A stretch of 64,000 bases of DNA, from contig JABMOW010000026.1 of the NCBI GenBank assembly GCA_013204025.1, positions 1 through 64,000 of the forward strand, read 5' to 3'. This document shows, one piece after another, positions 46,667 through 56,275 of this stretch. The position numbers and the translations under genes are program-made. The notes under the pieces are model-generated. The model ran no database searches and was not told the origin of the DNA. It saw only the letters and a list, made by a program, of their open reading frames with translations. Source of the DNA: Fidelibacterota bacterium. Lineage in GTDB: Bacteria; Fidelibacterota; Marinisomatia; SCGC-AAA003-L08; JACNLC01. How positions within the stretch are numbered: position 1 is the stretch's first letter; every line of letters begins with the position of its first letter.

Positions 46667-46900
46667 ATGAAAGAGTTACTAGAGCACATTGTTAAAGCAA
46701 TCGTCGATAGCCCTGATGAGGTGAAGGTGAAAGTAGTAGAAAGTGACACGACTCGAATTTTTGAACTAACCGTTGTTAAAGATGATCTTGGCAAGGTGAT
46801 CGGGAAACGCGGAAAAAATGTAGGTGCCATTCGTACACTGCTCTCTGCTTCGAATGCAAAAGCTGGTGGGAAGCGGGCAATTCTCGAAATTATTGAATAA
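46667..46900 (+). CDS. khpA: KH-domain RNA-binding protein KhpA
   Basis: This 77-aa protein is a single KH domain with the GKRGKN loop (GxxG type) at about 46-51. KhpA-type proteins (YlqC) bind RNA, often with KhpB, and lie between rpsP and rimM in many genomes, as here. A strong SD (AAAGGTGGA) precedes the ATG. Confidence 0.92.
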   Translation: MKELLEHIVKAIVDSPDEVKVKVVESDTTRIFELTVVKDDLGKVIGKRGKNVGAIRTLLSASNAKAGGKRAILEIIE

Positions 46901-47420
46901 TACCGAATCAAAGAGGTACATTCAACTCGGTAGGATTGTAAAGCCCCACGGATTGCGGGGTGATACCAAAATCGTTTTATTTAATTCTTCCTCAAGAACT
47001 TTAGAGTCAAATATGACAGTAAGGTTAGAGAATGAAGGGGGAGATAAGAGGGATGTTCGTATCAGTAATGTACGTTATACTCCCAAATTTGCCATCGTTC
47101 AATTTGAAGAATATGACACGGTGGAGGAGGTTGAAACCCTCAGAGGATATATGCTTTCAGTTGAAAGGAGCATGTTTCCTTCATTATCAGATGATGATTA
47201 TTATTTGACTGATCTGATTGGTTTTTCAGTTCATGATGTAAATGGCGAAAATTATGGATCGGTTAAAAAAGTGATGAACTATCCTGCAAATGATGTCCTG
47301 ATTATGGACTATGAGAACAGGGAAATATTGATCCCGATAGTGGATGAGTTCATCAAGCTTATTGACTTTGAGAAACAAATAGTGACGGTTAACCTGATTG
47401 AAGGGTTACTGGAAATATGA
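46893..47420 (+). CDS. rimM: Ribosome maturation factor RimM
   Basis: RimM helps assemble the 30S head with S19. The protein has the N-terminal IQLGRIVKPHGLRGDTKI and the PRC-barrel part with YYLTDLIGFSVHD and IPIVDEFIKLID. The start is uncertain. I prefer the TTG at 46893, which overlaps the khpA stop and gives 175 aa, close to E. coli RimM (182). The ATG at 46824 lies deep in khpA and would add 23 residues that look unrelated. A GTG at 46866 is also possible. Confidence 0.88.
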   Translation: MNNTESKRYIQLGRIVKPHGLRGDTKIVLFNSSSRTLESNMTVRLENEGGDKRDVRISNVRYTPKFAIVQFEEYDTVEEVETLRGYMLSVERSMFPSLSDDDYYLTDLIGFSVHDVNGENYGSVKKVMNYPANDVLIMDYENREILIPIVDEFIKLIDFEKQIVTVNLIEGLLEI

Positions 47421-48133
47421 TTTCAGTGCATCTGTTAACTCCATTTCCTGATATGGTAAATGCCATTATCAACGAAAGCATTTTAAAAATTGCAGAGAAA
47501 AAGGAAATGGTCAAATATACGGTGCATAATCTGTTCTCATACGCAGATCCCCCTCATCACCGGATAGACGATTATCCGTTTGGTGGTGGATCGGGTATGA
47601 TCATGAAACCAGAACCTTTGAGCAGGGCGATAGAGGAATCAACAAAAGATGTAAATCCTGGTGATCGTGTCCGTGTCATATTTCCCACACCGGATGGGAA
47701 GGTACTGAGTCATGCCACGTCTGAAGAACTTTCAAAAGCGGACAGACTCATCTTTATCAACGGTCACTATAAGGGAATTGATCAACGAATTCGGGATCGG
47801 TATGTGACGGATGAGATTTCAATTGGTGATTATGTCCTGACGGGAGGTGAACTTCCCACAATGGTCATACTAGATACTGTGATCAGGTTGATCCCAGGAG
47901 TTCTCAATACTTATGAATCTGCTGAAACAGATTCTTTTGCGAACGAACTTCTGGATTTTGCGCACTATACGAGACCGGAAGAATTTGACGGAATGATTGT
48001 CCCTGAAATCCTGTTGTCAGGACATCATCAAAAAATTGCCACGTGGCGACTGGACAATCAGCTTGAAAAGACAAAAAAAAATAGGCCCGACCTATTTAAG
48101 AAATATTTAGAACCAAAAGAAGAATCGGAATAA
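47417..48133 (+). CDS. trmD: tRNA (guanine-37-N1)-methyltransferase TrmD
   Basis: TrmD makes m1G37 in tRNA and prevents frameshifting. The 238-aa SPOUT protein has [20 protein letters not shown], the trefoil-knot loops [11 protein letters not shown] and [15 protein letters not shown], and [13 protein letters not shown] near the C-terminus. It overlaps rimM by 4 nt and precedes rplS by 2 nt. Confidence 0.97.
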   Translation: MISVHLLTPFPDMVNAIINESILKIAEKKEMVKYTVHNLFSYADPPHHRIDDYPFGGGSGMIMKPEPLSRAIEESTKDVNPGDRVRVIFPTPDGKVLSHATSEELSKADRLIFINGHYKGIDQRIRDRYVTDEISIGDYVLTGGELPTMVILDTVIRLIPGVLNTYESAETDSFANELLDFAHYTRPEEFDGMIVPEILLSGHHQKIATWRLDNQLEKTKKNRPDLFKKYLEPKEESE

Positions 48134-48135
48134 AA

Positions 48136-48480
48136 ATGGATAAATTAGCAGTAGCAACTCAAAACGACTTAAAAACAGATATTCCTGAATTTAAATCAGG
48201 TGATTCAGTGTCAATAGGTGTAAAGGTGAGGGAAGGAAACCGAACCCGTATCCAAATGTATGAAGGTGTTGTAATCAGCATATCAGCAGGCCATGGAATT
48301 GACAAAACATTTACGGTTAGAAAAGTCTCCAACGGAGTCGGTGTGGAAAGAATCTTCCCATTTCATTCTCCGAATATTGACTCACTTAAGGTGATCAGGA
48401 GAGGAAAAGTCAGACGTGCCAAACTGTATTACCTCCGAGAACTTAAAGGTAAAGCCGCCCGTATTAAAGAACGTCTGTAG
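48136..48480 (+). CDS. rplS: 50S ribosomal protein L19
   Basis: L19 sits at the 30S-50S interface. The 114-aa protein has [22 protein letters not shown], the [17 protein letters not shown] block and the C-terminal [20 protein letters not shown], all hallmark segments. It ends the rpsP-khpA-rimM-trmD-rplS unit and is followed by a terminator. Confidence 0.97.
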   Translation: MDKLAVATQNDLKTDIPEFKSGDSVSIGVKVREGNRTRIQMYEGVVISISAGHGIDKTFTVRKVSNGVGVERIFPFHSPNIDSLKVIRRGKVRRAKLYYLRELKGKAARIKERL

Positions 48481-48499
48481 GAATTTAACAGATTTATTT

Positions 48500-48538
48500 A
48501 AGCTCCCATTTACATTTATAAGTGGGAGCTTTTTTTAT
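48500..48538 (+). terminator. Intrinsic terminator after rplS
   Basis: AAGCTCCCA and TGGGAGCTT form a nine-base-pair stem with a longer AT-rich loop, followed by a T run. It ends three bases before the MFS transporter start codon. Confidence 0.88.
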
Positions 48539-48541
48539 TAG

Positions 48542-49708
48542 ATGAAGCCCTCTTCCAGCGTCGTATTAATTACCAGTATCGGTCATGCGCTGGTACACAG
48601 TATCACACTAATTTTTCCCGCAATCATGATCGTCTTAATGGGGGAATTTGACGTAACCCTCATTTCACTTGGTAAGTTAGGTACCGTGCAGTTTTTGTGT
48701 TTTGGTTTAACCGCATTTCCTGCTGGATATCTAGTTGATCGCATCGGTTCTCGAAATGTCCTATCCATCTATTTTTTTGGTATCAGCTTGTCAGTTATTG
48801 TCCTAACTCTGGGGCAAACGTTTTTTGCTTTGACTATAGGTTTGGGATTACTTGGTTTCTTTGCTGGATTATATCATCCTGCAGGATTGAATCTGATTAG
48901 TAATACCACCCACGTCAGTCGAAATATGGGATATCATGGCATATCCGGGAGCCTAGGATTAGCTCTGGGTCCAGTACTCGGTGGGGGGATTGCTGGATTT
49001 GCTGACTGGAGGTTAGCATTTCTGATTTTAGGCTGTATCTCCTTTTTAGGTGGAATTTATTCATTTTTCAAACTGGATCATGACGATATTCCAGCCCGAC
49101 ATCATTCAATGTCTATCAGAAACGCCATCAAACCGATGCATTTGGCAATATTTATAATTGCTGCCCTTTGGGGATTTGCCCACCACGGAATATTTAATTT
49201 TATGCCCATATATTTTTCCCAAAGTGTGAAGTGGGATATGGATCCCGTAACCATCGGCGGTATCATTACAGCAATGGTCCTATTATTGGGGATTTTCGGA
49301 CAAGTATTCGGGGGGAAACTGGGTGAGCATTTCCAACGAAAAAATCTACTGGTTTGGGTAGTAGGATTAAACATCCCGTTTATGCTAATTATGGGATTTT
49401 CCCAGGGAGCAATTATGCTGGGAGCCGCCGGTCTGCTTGGTGCTATCAATTTTACATATCAGCCCATTTCAAACAGCCTCATCGCTGATATCACTCCAAA
49501 GGCTAATCGAGGCATCATTTATGGAATCTCATCAGGTCTCGGATTTGGTGTCGGATCTTTTGCTGCAACTGCCGGCGGATATATCGGTGAATACTTTGAA
49601 ATCAGGTATATTTTTCCATCCCTGACAATTGTTCTTATTCCAGCGGTTCTAATATCAGTTTGGATTTCCATGCAGGTGACTGAATCTAAAACGAAAACCA
49701 GCCAATAA
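48542..49708 (+). CDS. Major facilitator superfamily transporter
   Basis: The 388-aa protein has about 12 hydrophobic helices. The MFS loop 2-3 signature appears as GYLVDRIGSRNVLSI (about residues 62-76), and a GLYHPAGLNLIS stretch lies in helix 4. The pattern resembles FsmA-type (fosmidomycin resistance) carriers, but the substrate cannot be assigned. The ATG lies directly behind the rplS terminator with no SD at a normal distance. The next Met is inside helix 1, so this start is probably right. Confidence 0.85.
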   Translation: MKPSSSVVLITSIGHALVHSITLIFPAIMIVLMGEFDVTLISLGKLGTVQFLCFGLTAFPAGYLVDRIGSRNVLSIYFFGISLSVIVLTLGQTFFALTIGLGLLGFFAGLYHPAGLNLISNTTHVSRNMGYHGISGSLGLALGPVLGGGIAGFADWRLAFLILGCISFLGGIYSFFKLDHDDIPARHHSMSIRNAIKPMHLAIFIIAALWGFAHHGIFNFMPIYFSQSVKWDMDPVTIGGIITAMVLLLGIFGQVFGGKLGEHFQRKNLLVWVVGLNIPFMLIMGFSQGAIMLGAAGLLGAINFTYQPISNSLIADITPKANRGIIYGISSGLGFGVGSFAATAGGYIGEYFEIRYIFPSLTIVLIPAVLISVWISMQVTESKTKTSQ

Positions 49709-50095
49709 AATTTAGAATACTCAAGATAATAATTTCAGGTGAATTTCTAACGCCGAATAGTCTATCTCCATCAAAATCTTTTCTCCATATAAGGTTTAAA
49801 AAAAACATCACTGGTTTTTAGAGAGCTATTCGTAATTAGATGAAGTGAAAGCACTTTCTTTATCATCCATTATTCGTCCCAGTAAATGATCTGGGTATCT
49901 AATCGGTAATTTCCATTCAGAATGTTAACCGTTTATCATCTTCAGCATACCTATAATACCCTGTGAAAATCGTTTTAAATCGTGTTCTTTTGTTTGTGAG
50001 GATTAAATCACCTGACGTAGTTTTCTACTTCTTAACAGTGCATAGTCTTTCAGTTTTATTTTTTCCAGTGAACCTCATTATATGAAAATCACACT
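49709..50095. other. 387-bp intergenic region without recognised gene
   Basis: This AT-rich gap separates the transporter from selA. I looked for a selenocysteine tRNA (selC), because it often lies near selAB, but saw no T-arm-like GGTTCRA motif on either strand. Only a weak GAAAG/CTTTC hairpin is visible. The end of the region must hold the selA promoter, which I cannot pin down. Confidence 0.5.
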
Positions 50096-51493
50096 ATGAA
50101 AAATCAAGAGTCAGTTCAAACGCGGTTACGGCAAATTCCTTCTGTAGATATTATTTTAGAGCGAATATCAGATGATGTCCGCAGCTTACCCTACCCTATG
50201 GTTATTTCCACTATCAGAACAACGCTAGCTGAAATTCGAACTTCCATACTCGATAATTCAATTCAAAACTGTTCTACAGATGAAGTGATCAAAATGATCA
50301 GTGCTCGGATAAAACAGGATCATTCTTCAAAATTAATTAACGTGATAAACGGTACCGGAATTGTATTACACACTGGTCTGGGAAGAGCACCCATTTCGCA
50401 GGAGATCATGCGAAGTGTATGCTCAAAAACAACAGGGTATCTGAATCTTGAACTGGATATCCAGACCGGAACCCGCGGAGAACGTACAAACACCGTTCGA
50501 ACTCTGATTAACGCACTAACAGGTGCAGAATCTTCATTGGTTGTAAACAATAATGCTGCCGCAGTTCTGCTCATGCTGAATACGCTTGCCGAAGGAAAAG
50601 AAGTGCTTATCAGTAGAGGACAACAGGTGGAAATCGGTGGCTCATTCAGAATACCGGATGTGATTCATAAATCCGGTTGCATCATGAGGGAAGTTGGAAC
50701 CACAAATAAAACTCATCTTCGGGATTATGAAAATGCGATAACTAAAAATACTGGTGCTATTTTGGTTGTCCATACCAGTAATTTTAAAATAGAAGGCTTT
50801 ACTCAACAGGTGGAGATGAGTGAATTGTCTTCCTTGTGTAAAAAGAAAAGAATTCCATTATTGATGGACTTAGGCAGTGGCGCAATCGCAAATCTGACTG
50901 GATTGGGGCTTCCATATGAACCGGAAGTTCGGGGATTCCTTCAAGGAGGCAGTACTATCGTGACATTCAGTGGGGATAAGCTATTAGGTGGTCCTCAAGC
51001 AGGAATCATCTGTGGTAAAAAAACGGCTGTCAACCGCATTCATAAAAATCCTCTGTACCGGGCATTACGTGTGGATAAATTTACCTTTGCACTTCTTGAT
51101 GAAACGTTGAGAACCTATCATAAATCCACGGAAGTTCATCCCAAAAATCTCACATTATTCCTTCTGCAGCGATCTCAACCAGTATTATTTGAAATTGCAA
51201 AAAACCTTTTAGCGCCAGTTGACCAATTGATCATTGAAAAACTTGGTACCCAAATCCGTGCTTCAAATGTTGAAGCAGGGAGTGGTTCCCTGCCAACCGA
51301 GAAAATACCCAGTGTTGCGCTTGAGTTTTCATCAGTTACAATTTCAGCAGCGGAATTAGCAGCCCGATTTAGAAAATACTCAACGCCAATTTTGGGCTAT
51401 ATCCACAGAAACCGATTTAGAATCGACTTAAAAGCGGTACTTCCCCAGCAGGAAGTTTTAATAACCAACGCCATTATAGATTTGGAATTATGA
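50096..51493 (+). CDS. selA: L-seryl-tRNA(Sec) selenium transferase
   Basis: SelA is the PLP enzyme that converts Ser-tRNA(Sec) to Sec-tRNA(Sec) using selenophosphate. The 465-aa protein has the N-terminal helical domain, VINGTGIVLHTGLGRAPIS, VNNNAAAVLLML, and the PLP-lysine region FSGDKLLGGPQAGII, then LYRALRVDKFTFALLDETLR. It overlaps selB by 4 nt. Selenocysteine decoding is therefore expected in this organism, though selC and selD are not in the window. Confidence 0.97.
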   Translation: MKNQESVQTRLRQIPSVDIILERISDDVRSLPYPMVISTIRTTLAEIRTSILDNSIQNCSTDEVIKMISARIKQDHSSKLINVINGTGIVLHTGLGRAPISQEIMRSVCSKTTGYLNLELDIQTGTRGERTNTVRTLINALTGAESSLVVNNNAAAVLLMLNTLAEGKEVLISRGQQVEIGGSFRIPDVIHKSGCIMREVGTTNKTHLRDYENAITKNTGAILVVHTSNFKIEGFTQQVEMSELSSLCKKKRIPLLMDLGSGAIANLTGLGLPYEPEVRGFLQGGSTIVTFSGDKLLGGPQAGIICGKKTAVNRIHKNPLYRALRVDKFTFALLDETLRTYHKSTEVHPKNLTLFLLQRSQPVLFEIAKNLLAPVDQLIIEKLGTQIRASNVEAGSGSLPTEKIPSVALEFSSVTISAAELAARFRKYSTPILGYIHRNRFRIDLKAVLPQQEVLITNAIIDLEL

Positions 51494-53364
51494 ATCAGAT
51501 TGTTGTCGGATTAGCAGGACATATTGATCATGGAAAAACCGCTCTGGTCAGAGCGCTTACCGGCGTCAACACTGACAAACTTAAGGAAGAGATTCAAAGA
51601 GGGATGACCATTGATATCGGATTTGCATTTATGTCCGAAAAAATTACTTTAATTGATGTTCCCGGGCATGAAAAATTCGTAAAAAATATGATGGCTGGCG
51701 TGAGTAGTGTGGATGCCGCATTGCTGGTAATTGCTGCTGATGACGGCGTAATGCCGCAGACTCGCGAGCACCTGGATATCCTTCGTTTACTTGATGTAAA
51801 AACAGGATGTATTGCTTTAAACAAAGCTGATATGGCTGATGAGGACTGGCTGGATCTTGTTGAATCTGATATTCATGATCTCGTTGATGGAACATTTTTG
51901 CAGGATGCGCCTATTATTCGTACTTCTGCCACCAAAAACACAGGCATAACAGAACTGACAAAAGCGATTCTGGATATGAGTGCGGATATTCCACTTAAAT
52001 CTGACCGTGGAGTATTCCGATTGAATATTGATCGAGTATTCTCGATTAAAGGATTTGGAACCGTCGCAACCGGAACCGTCTCGTCTGGTGAGTTAACTCT
52101 AGGTGAAACAGTGGACATTCTTCCACAGAATAAAATGGCTAAAGTCAGAGGACTTCAAAGCCATACACAGAAAATTGAAAAAGTAGTATTGGGTGATCGG
52201 GCAGCAGTGAATCTTGCAAACATCGAAAAATTTGCTTTATCGAGAGGAAATGTCCTTGCAGCTCCCGGCTATTTTCAATCCACACGGCAGATTGGGGCAT
52301 CACTGAAATTACTGCCGCGGACATCCAAACCAGTTGTACAAAATCAAAGAGTCCGCTTTCATCTGGGTACTCAGGAAGTTATGGCTCGGGTGGCAATCAT
52401 TGGTGAGAAACTCATCCAGCCGGGAGAGGAAGCCCCAGTCATTTTGAGATTGGAATCCCCTTTGGTACCGGGTTATGGAGATCGCTTTATTATCCGCACA
52501 TATTCGCCAATTGATACGATTGGTGGTGGAGAAATTCTTCTGAATATAATTACCGATAAGTGGAAAATCGCCAGCGAAAAGGTTCATGATTTATACCGGA
52601 TGAAAGGAATTGACCGCATTGTCCGTGAAGTTGAAAGCTGGAAGACTCTGCCATTGAATGAGTCTAGGGCCAAACTGGCATTTGGATATTCCATTGAGAA
52701 GTTAGATGAGTGGGTCGATTCGGACGACCGGCTTGAATGGATCCAACATAAAACAGATCGGTGGTTGGTTGCGGATATCATCTTAAAAGATCTGAGGAGG
52801 AAAGTCCTCAATCTGTTAAAAAAATTCCAGGAAAAGTACCCATATCGTTTGGGTCCTCAAAAAGAAGAAATACGCCAAAACACCAAAACTGATCCTCGAT
52901 TTTTAGAATATTCATTAGATGTTTTGGTAAAAGAAGGAGCCTTGATGCAGGAAGGGGAATTTTTCCATCTCCCGGGTCACTCAATTCAACTTTCTTCCGC
53001 AGAGAATCAATTGATGGAACACCTGCTAACCTTACTCTCCAAGGAAAAATATAATTCTTCCAGCATAACTGTACTGTCCACAAAAATGGGTGAATCTGAA
53101 AAACAGATCAAATTGTTATTGGATATCGCTGAACAACAGGGGAAAATACTTCGCCTGGAAGGTCATCTGATGTTTACACGACAAAATTTCGATCAGCTCA
53201 AAAATGAAGTAATTTCATTCTTTAATACGAATGAGATATTATCTATTTCTGAGTTCAAGGATATCGCAGGCACATCCCGGAAATATGCCATGCCCCTATT
53301 GGAGTATTTTGATCAGAAAAAAATCACCTACCGTACTGCGGATGGCCGGAAGCTTATCAAATAA
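51490..53364 (+). CDS. selB: Selenocysteine-specific elongation factor SelB
   Basis: SelB is the EF-Tu-like GTPase that brings Sec-tRNA to UGA codons marked by a SECIS hairpin. The 624-aa protein has G1 GHIDHGKTALVRALTG, G2/G3 region RGMTIDIGFAF..DVPGHEKFV, and G4 NKAD. Domains 2-3 follow, then a C-terminal half of winged-helix repeats that bind the mRNA hairpin. Length and order are typical. It is coupled to selA by a 4-nt overlap. Confidence 0.96.
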   Translation: MNQIVVGLAGHIDHGKTALVRALTGVNTDKLKEEIQRGMTIDIGFAFMSEKITLIDVPGHEKFVKNMMAGVSSVDAALLVIAADDGVMPQTREHLDILRLLDVKTGCIALNKADMADEDWLDLVESDIHDLVDGTFLQDAPIIRTSATKNTGITELTKAILDMSADIPLKSDRGVFRLNIDRVFSIKGFGTVATGTVSSGELTLGETVDILPQNKMAKVRGLQSHTQKIEKVVLGDRAAVNLANIEKFALSRGNVLAAPGYFQSTRQIGASLKLLPRTSKPVVQNQRVRFHLGTQEVMARVAIIGEKLIQPGEEAPVILRLESPLVPGYGDRFIIRTYSPIDTIGGGEILLNIITDKWKIASEKVHDLYRMKGIDRIVREVESWKTLPLNESRAKLAFGYSIEKLDEWVDSDDRLEWIQHKTDRWLVADIILKDLRRKVLNLLKKFQEKYPYRLGPQKEEIRQNTKTDPRFLEYSLDVLVKEGALMQEGEFFHLPGHSIQLSSAENQLMEHLLTLLSKEKYNSSSITVLSTKMGESEKQIKLLLDIAEQQGKILRLEGHLMFTRQNFDQLKNEVISFFNTNEILSISEFKDIAGTSRKYAMPLLEYFDQKKITYRTADGRKLIK

Positions 53365-53421
53365 ATTGAAAAAAATACTTACTCATCGACATGACTCCAA
53401 AACCAATCTGGTAAAAGATTA

Positions 53422-56016
53422 ATGGTCAAACCTACAGCAGCTACTCCCGTCATGAAACAATTCTGGGAAGCGAAACGGAAACATCCCGATGCGTTAATCC
53501 TGTTCAGGATGGGAGACTTCTATGAAACATTTGAGAAAGATGCACAGATTGCGTCTGAAGTTTTAGGAATCACCCTGACCAAACGAGCAAATGGTGCTGC
53601 CTCTTCTGTTCCACTTGCTGGTTTTCCTTATCATGCGCTGGATCAATACCTTCACAAATTGCTTAAAGCCGGACATCGTGTAGCGATTTGCGAACAAGTT
53701 GAAGATCCAAAACTAGCCAAAGGAATTGTAAAGCGGGAAGTTGTGGAAGTTGTCACGCCCGGCACCGCAATGACGGATAAATTTCTCGATCAGCGGGAGA
53801 ATAACTATTTGGCAAGTATCTGGTTTGATGGTGAAAAAGCCGGGATATCAATACTTGATTACTCAACCGGTGAATTTATTACCGGGGAATGGTCTGAAGC
53901 TGAACTTGGAAATGTACTGCGACAATTTAATCCTACAGAACTTCTGTTCCCTGAAAATCAGGAGCAGAAAGTCAAATCTTTGATCTCCAACCGAGAACTA
54001 TTCCTTTCGGGAATTCCGGACTGGATTTTTGAATTCTCAACTGCATATGAGACGTTAAAAGAGCATTTCGCCACCGCCAATCTCAAAGGGTTTGGAATTG
54101 AGGATTTCCATCTCGCTATCTGTTCAGCCGGCGCTGCCCTGCATTATGTTAAGGAACATCTTAAGAGCAGGACCGAGCATATCACATCAGTATCATTGCT
54201 TCAGGATGACGGATATATGGGACTGGATGCATTTACAGTGAGAAACCTCGAGATATTTAAATCTCTATCCACCCAGGGTCTTCATGGTACGCTCCTCAGT
54301 GTATTGGATAAAACCATCACATCTGCAGGTGGAAGACGATTGAAACAGATTCTCAGTCGTCCATTAAGTGATGCAAAGAGAATTGATAAGCGCTTGCAAC
54401 AAGTTCAAGAATTCTGTCTGGACGCACATCTTCGAGGTGAATTGCGAAAGGAGCTTCGGCCTGTTTCAGATATTGACAGGATCCTGGCGAAAATATCCAC
54501 TAACCAGGCCTCTCCGAGAGACGTTTTCCAATTGGGTGCATCCTTATCAAAAATACCGGTGTTTACAGGTGCATTTACGAAGGAAGAGCCAGCACTTCAA
54601 GAATTGATGAAACAAGCGAAGGATACAGCACATATTGTTAAGTTATGTAATGATGTATTGATAGAGGAATCTCCTGCGAATCAGAAAAAAGGAGGTTATG
54701 TCCGACCCGGATATTCCGAAGAGTTGGACGAATATCGGGATTTATCTGAACATGCGGGGCAGTGGCTTGCGCGTTATCAGGCAGAGCAAAAATCTCTTAC
54801 CGGAATTTCCAGTCTAAAAATTAGTTATAACAAGGTGTTCGGATATTTTATCGACGTAACCAATTCTCATTTGGGAAAAGTCCCGGAAAATTATATCCGG
54901 AAACAGACGTTAGCAAATTCTGAACGATATTTTACACCGGAGCTCAAGGAATACGAAGAAAAGATTTTATCCGCAGAACAAAAAATAAATGATCTTGAGT
55001 CACGGATATTTGATGAATTAAAACAAGAAATATTAAAATCTGCTCTGGCAATTCAGATTAATGCTCGCATCATTGCCAAATTAGATGTGGTTTCAGCGCT
55101 TGCTGATGTGGCAGAAAAAAACGATTATGTCCGACCTGAAATTGTTGAAGGGAATCTGCTTGAGATAAAAGATTCTAGGCATCCGGTGGTGGAAACTCTT
55201 CTGCCCGTTGGTGAAAAGTTTATCCCAAATGATTTGGAATTGAACACAATTGATCATCAGATCGGGGTCATTACCGGTCCCAATATGGCAGGAAAAAGCA
55301 CATACATTCGACAGGTGGGATTAATTGTCCTCATGGCACAATGCGGATCTTTTGTCCCCGCATCAAAAGCTCGGATGAGTCTGGTGGATAAATTATTCAC
55401 CCGCGTTGGCGCCAGCGACAATCTGGCTGGAGGGGAGTCCACATTCCTTGTAGAGATGAACGAGACCGCAAATATTTTGAACAATGCGACTAGGAACAGC
55501 CTGATCCTGCTAGACGAGATTGGCAGAGGTACTTCCACCTACGACGGCTTATCCATCGCCTGGGCGGTAACTGAATATCTCCACAACAAACCGGAAGTTG
55601 CATCCAAAACGCTGTTCGCCACTCACTATCACGAGCTGGTTGAATTGGCCGAAGAACTTCCAAATGCCTTCAACTTGAATGTGGCAGTAAAAGAATTTGG
55701 GAACCGGGTTATATTTCTTAGAAAAATCATCCCTGGCGGCGCAGATAAAAGTTACGGAATACACGTGGCAGAAATGGCGGGATTGCCAGGCGCTGTCATC
55801 GAAAGATCACGATATCTGCTGGATAAATTAATGGGAAACACAGACACCAGACCCGAGGCATCCCTGCACGTACTTCAAACGAAACAGGCGGAATTATTTT
55901 CCAAACCTGATAACAGTCTTAAATTGGAGCTGAGTCAGCTAGATATTAATGATATGACTCCCATGGAAGCGTTAATTAAGCTGGAAGAACTTAAAAAGAA
56001 GCACTCAATAGAATGA
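53422..56016 (+). CDS. mutS: DNA mismatch repair protein MutS
   Basis: MutS recognises mismatches and recruits MutL. The 864-aa protein has the N-terminal mismatch-binding domain with the Phe-x-Glu motif in RMGDFYETFEKDA (about residues 33-45). The connector, lever and clamp domains follow, then the ATPase with GPNMAGKSTYIRQ (Walker A), LLDEIGRGTSTYDGLS (Walker B) and FATHYHEL. The Phe-x-Glu motif marks it as MutS1, the repair form. It starts 57 nt after selB. Confidence 0.97.
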   Translation: MVKPTAATPVMKQFWEAKRKHPDALILFRMGDFYETFEKDAQIASEVLGITLTKRANGAASSVPLAGFPYHALDQYLHKLLKAGHRVAICEQVEDPKLAKGIVKREVVEVVTPGTAMTDKFLDQRENNYLASIWFDGEKAGISILDYSTGEFITGEWSEAELGNVLRQFNPTELLFPENQEQKVKSLISNRELFLSGIPDWIFEFSTAYETLKEHFATANLKGFGIEDFHLAICSAGAALHYVKEHLKSRTEHITSVSLLQDDGYMGLDAFTVRNLEIFKSLSTQGLHGTLLSVLDKTITSAGGRRLKQILSRPLSDAKRIDKRLQQVQEFCLDAHLRGELRKELRPVSDIDRILAKISTNQASPRDVFQLGASLSKIPVFTGAFTKEEPALQELMKQAKDTAHIVKLCNDVLIEESPANQKKGGYVRPGYSEELDEYRDLSEHAGQWLARYQAEQKSLTGISSLKISYNKVFGYFIDVTNSHLGKVPENYIRKQTLANSERYFTPELKEYEEKILSAEQKINDLESRIFDELKQEILKSALAIQINARIIAKLDVVSALADVAEKNDYVRPEIVEGNLLEIKDSRHPVVETLLPVGEKFIPNDLELNTIDHQIGVITGPNMAGKSTYIRQVGLIVLMAQCGSFVPASKARMSLVDKLFTRVGASDNLAGGESTFLVEMNETANILNNATRNSLILLDEIGRGTSTYDGLSIAWAVTEYLHNKPEVASKTLFATHYHELVELAEELPNAFNLNVAVKEFGNRVIFLRKIIPGGADKSYGIHVAEMAGLPGAVIERSRYLLDKLMGNTDTRPEASLHVLQTKQAELFSKPDNSLKLELSQLDINDMTPMEALIKLEELKKKHSIE

Positions 56017-56069
56017 TGCAAGGCAGTGATATAATGGATTTAAATGTCCGAAATTAAACCATTAATATG

Positions 56070-56097
56070 TTGACTTCCGGCGAACAACATATATAAT
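56070..56097 (+). promoter_or_regulatory. Candidate sigma-70 promoter of the act operon
   Basis: TTGACT (56070-56075) and a perfect TATAAT (56092-56097) are 16 bp apart, in the AT-rich 259-bp gap between mutS and actA. A transcript from here would carry a leader of about 175 nt before actA. Confidence 0.45.
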
Positions 56098-56275
56098 AAA
56101 AATATTAAATAAATTGTTTATTTTATCGAGGTGAAAATGTGGAAAAATTATTTTTGAAGGGAGTGTTAAGTAACCATAAATTTACCAGATTTTAATCAAG
56201 TCATTTTCTTATAATTGATATATTATTTAAGTTAAATTTAATCTGAAAAGATTAAAAAAACGAAGGAGTCTCACT

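Noticed and set aside
49709-50095. Selenocysteine tRNA gene upstream of selA
   Set aside because: No T-arm consensus, CCA-type end or long variable arm could be found on either strand.
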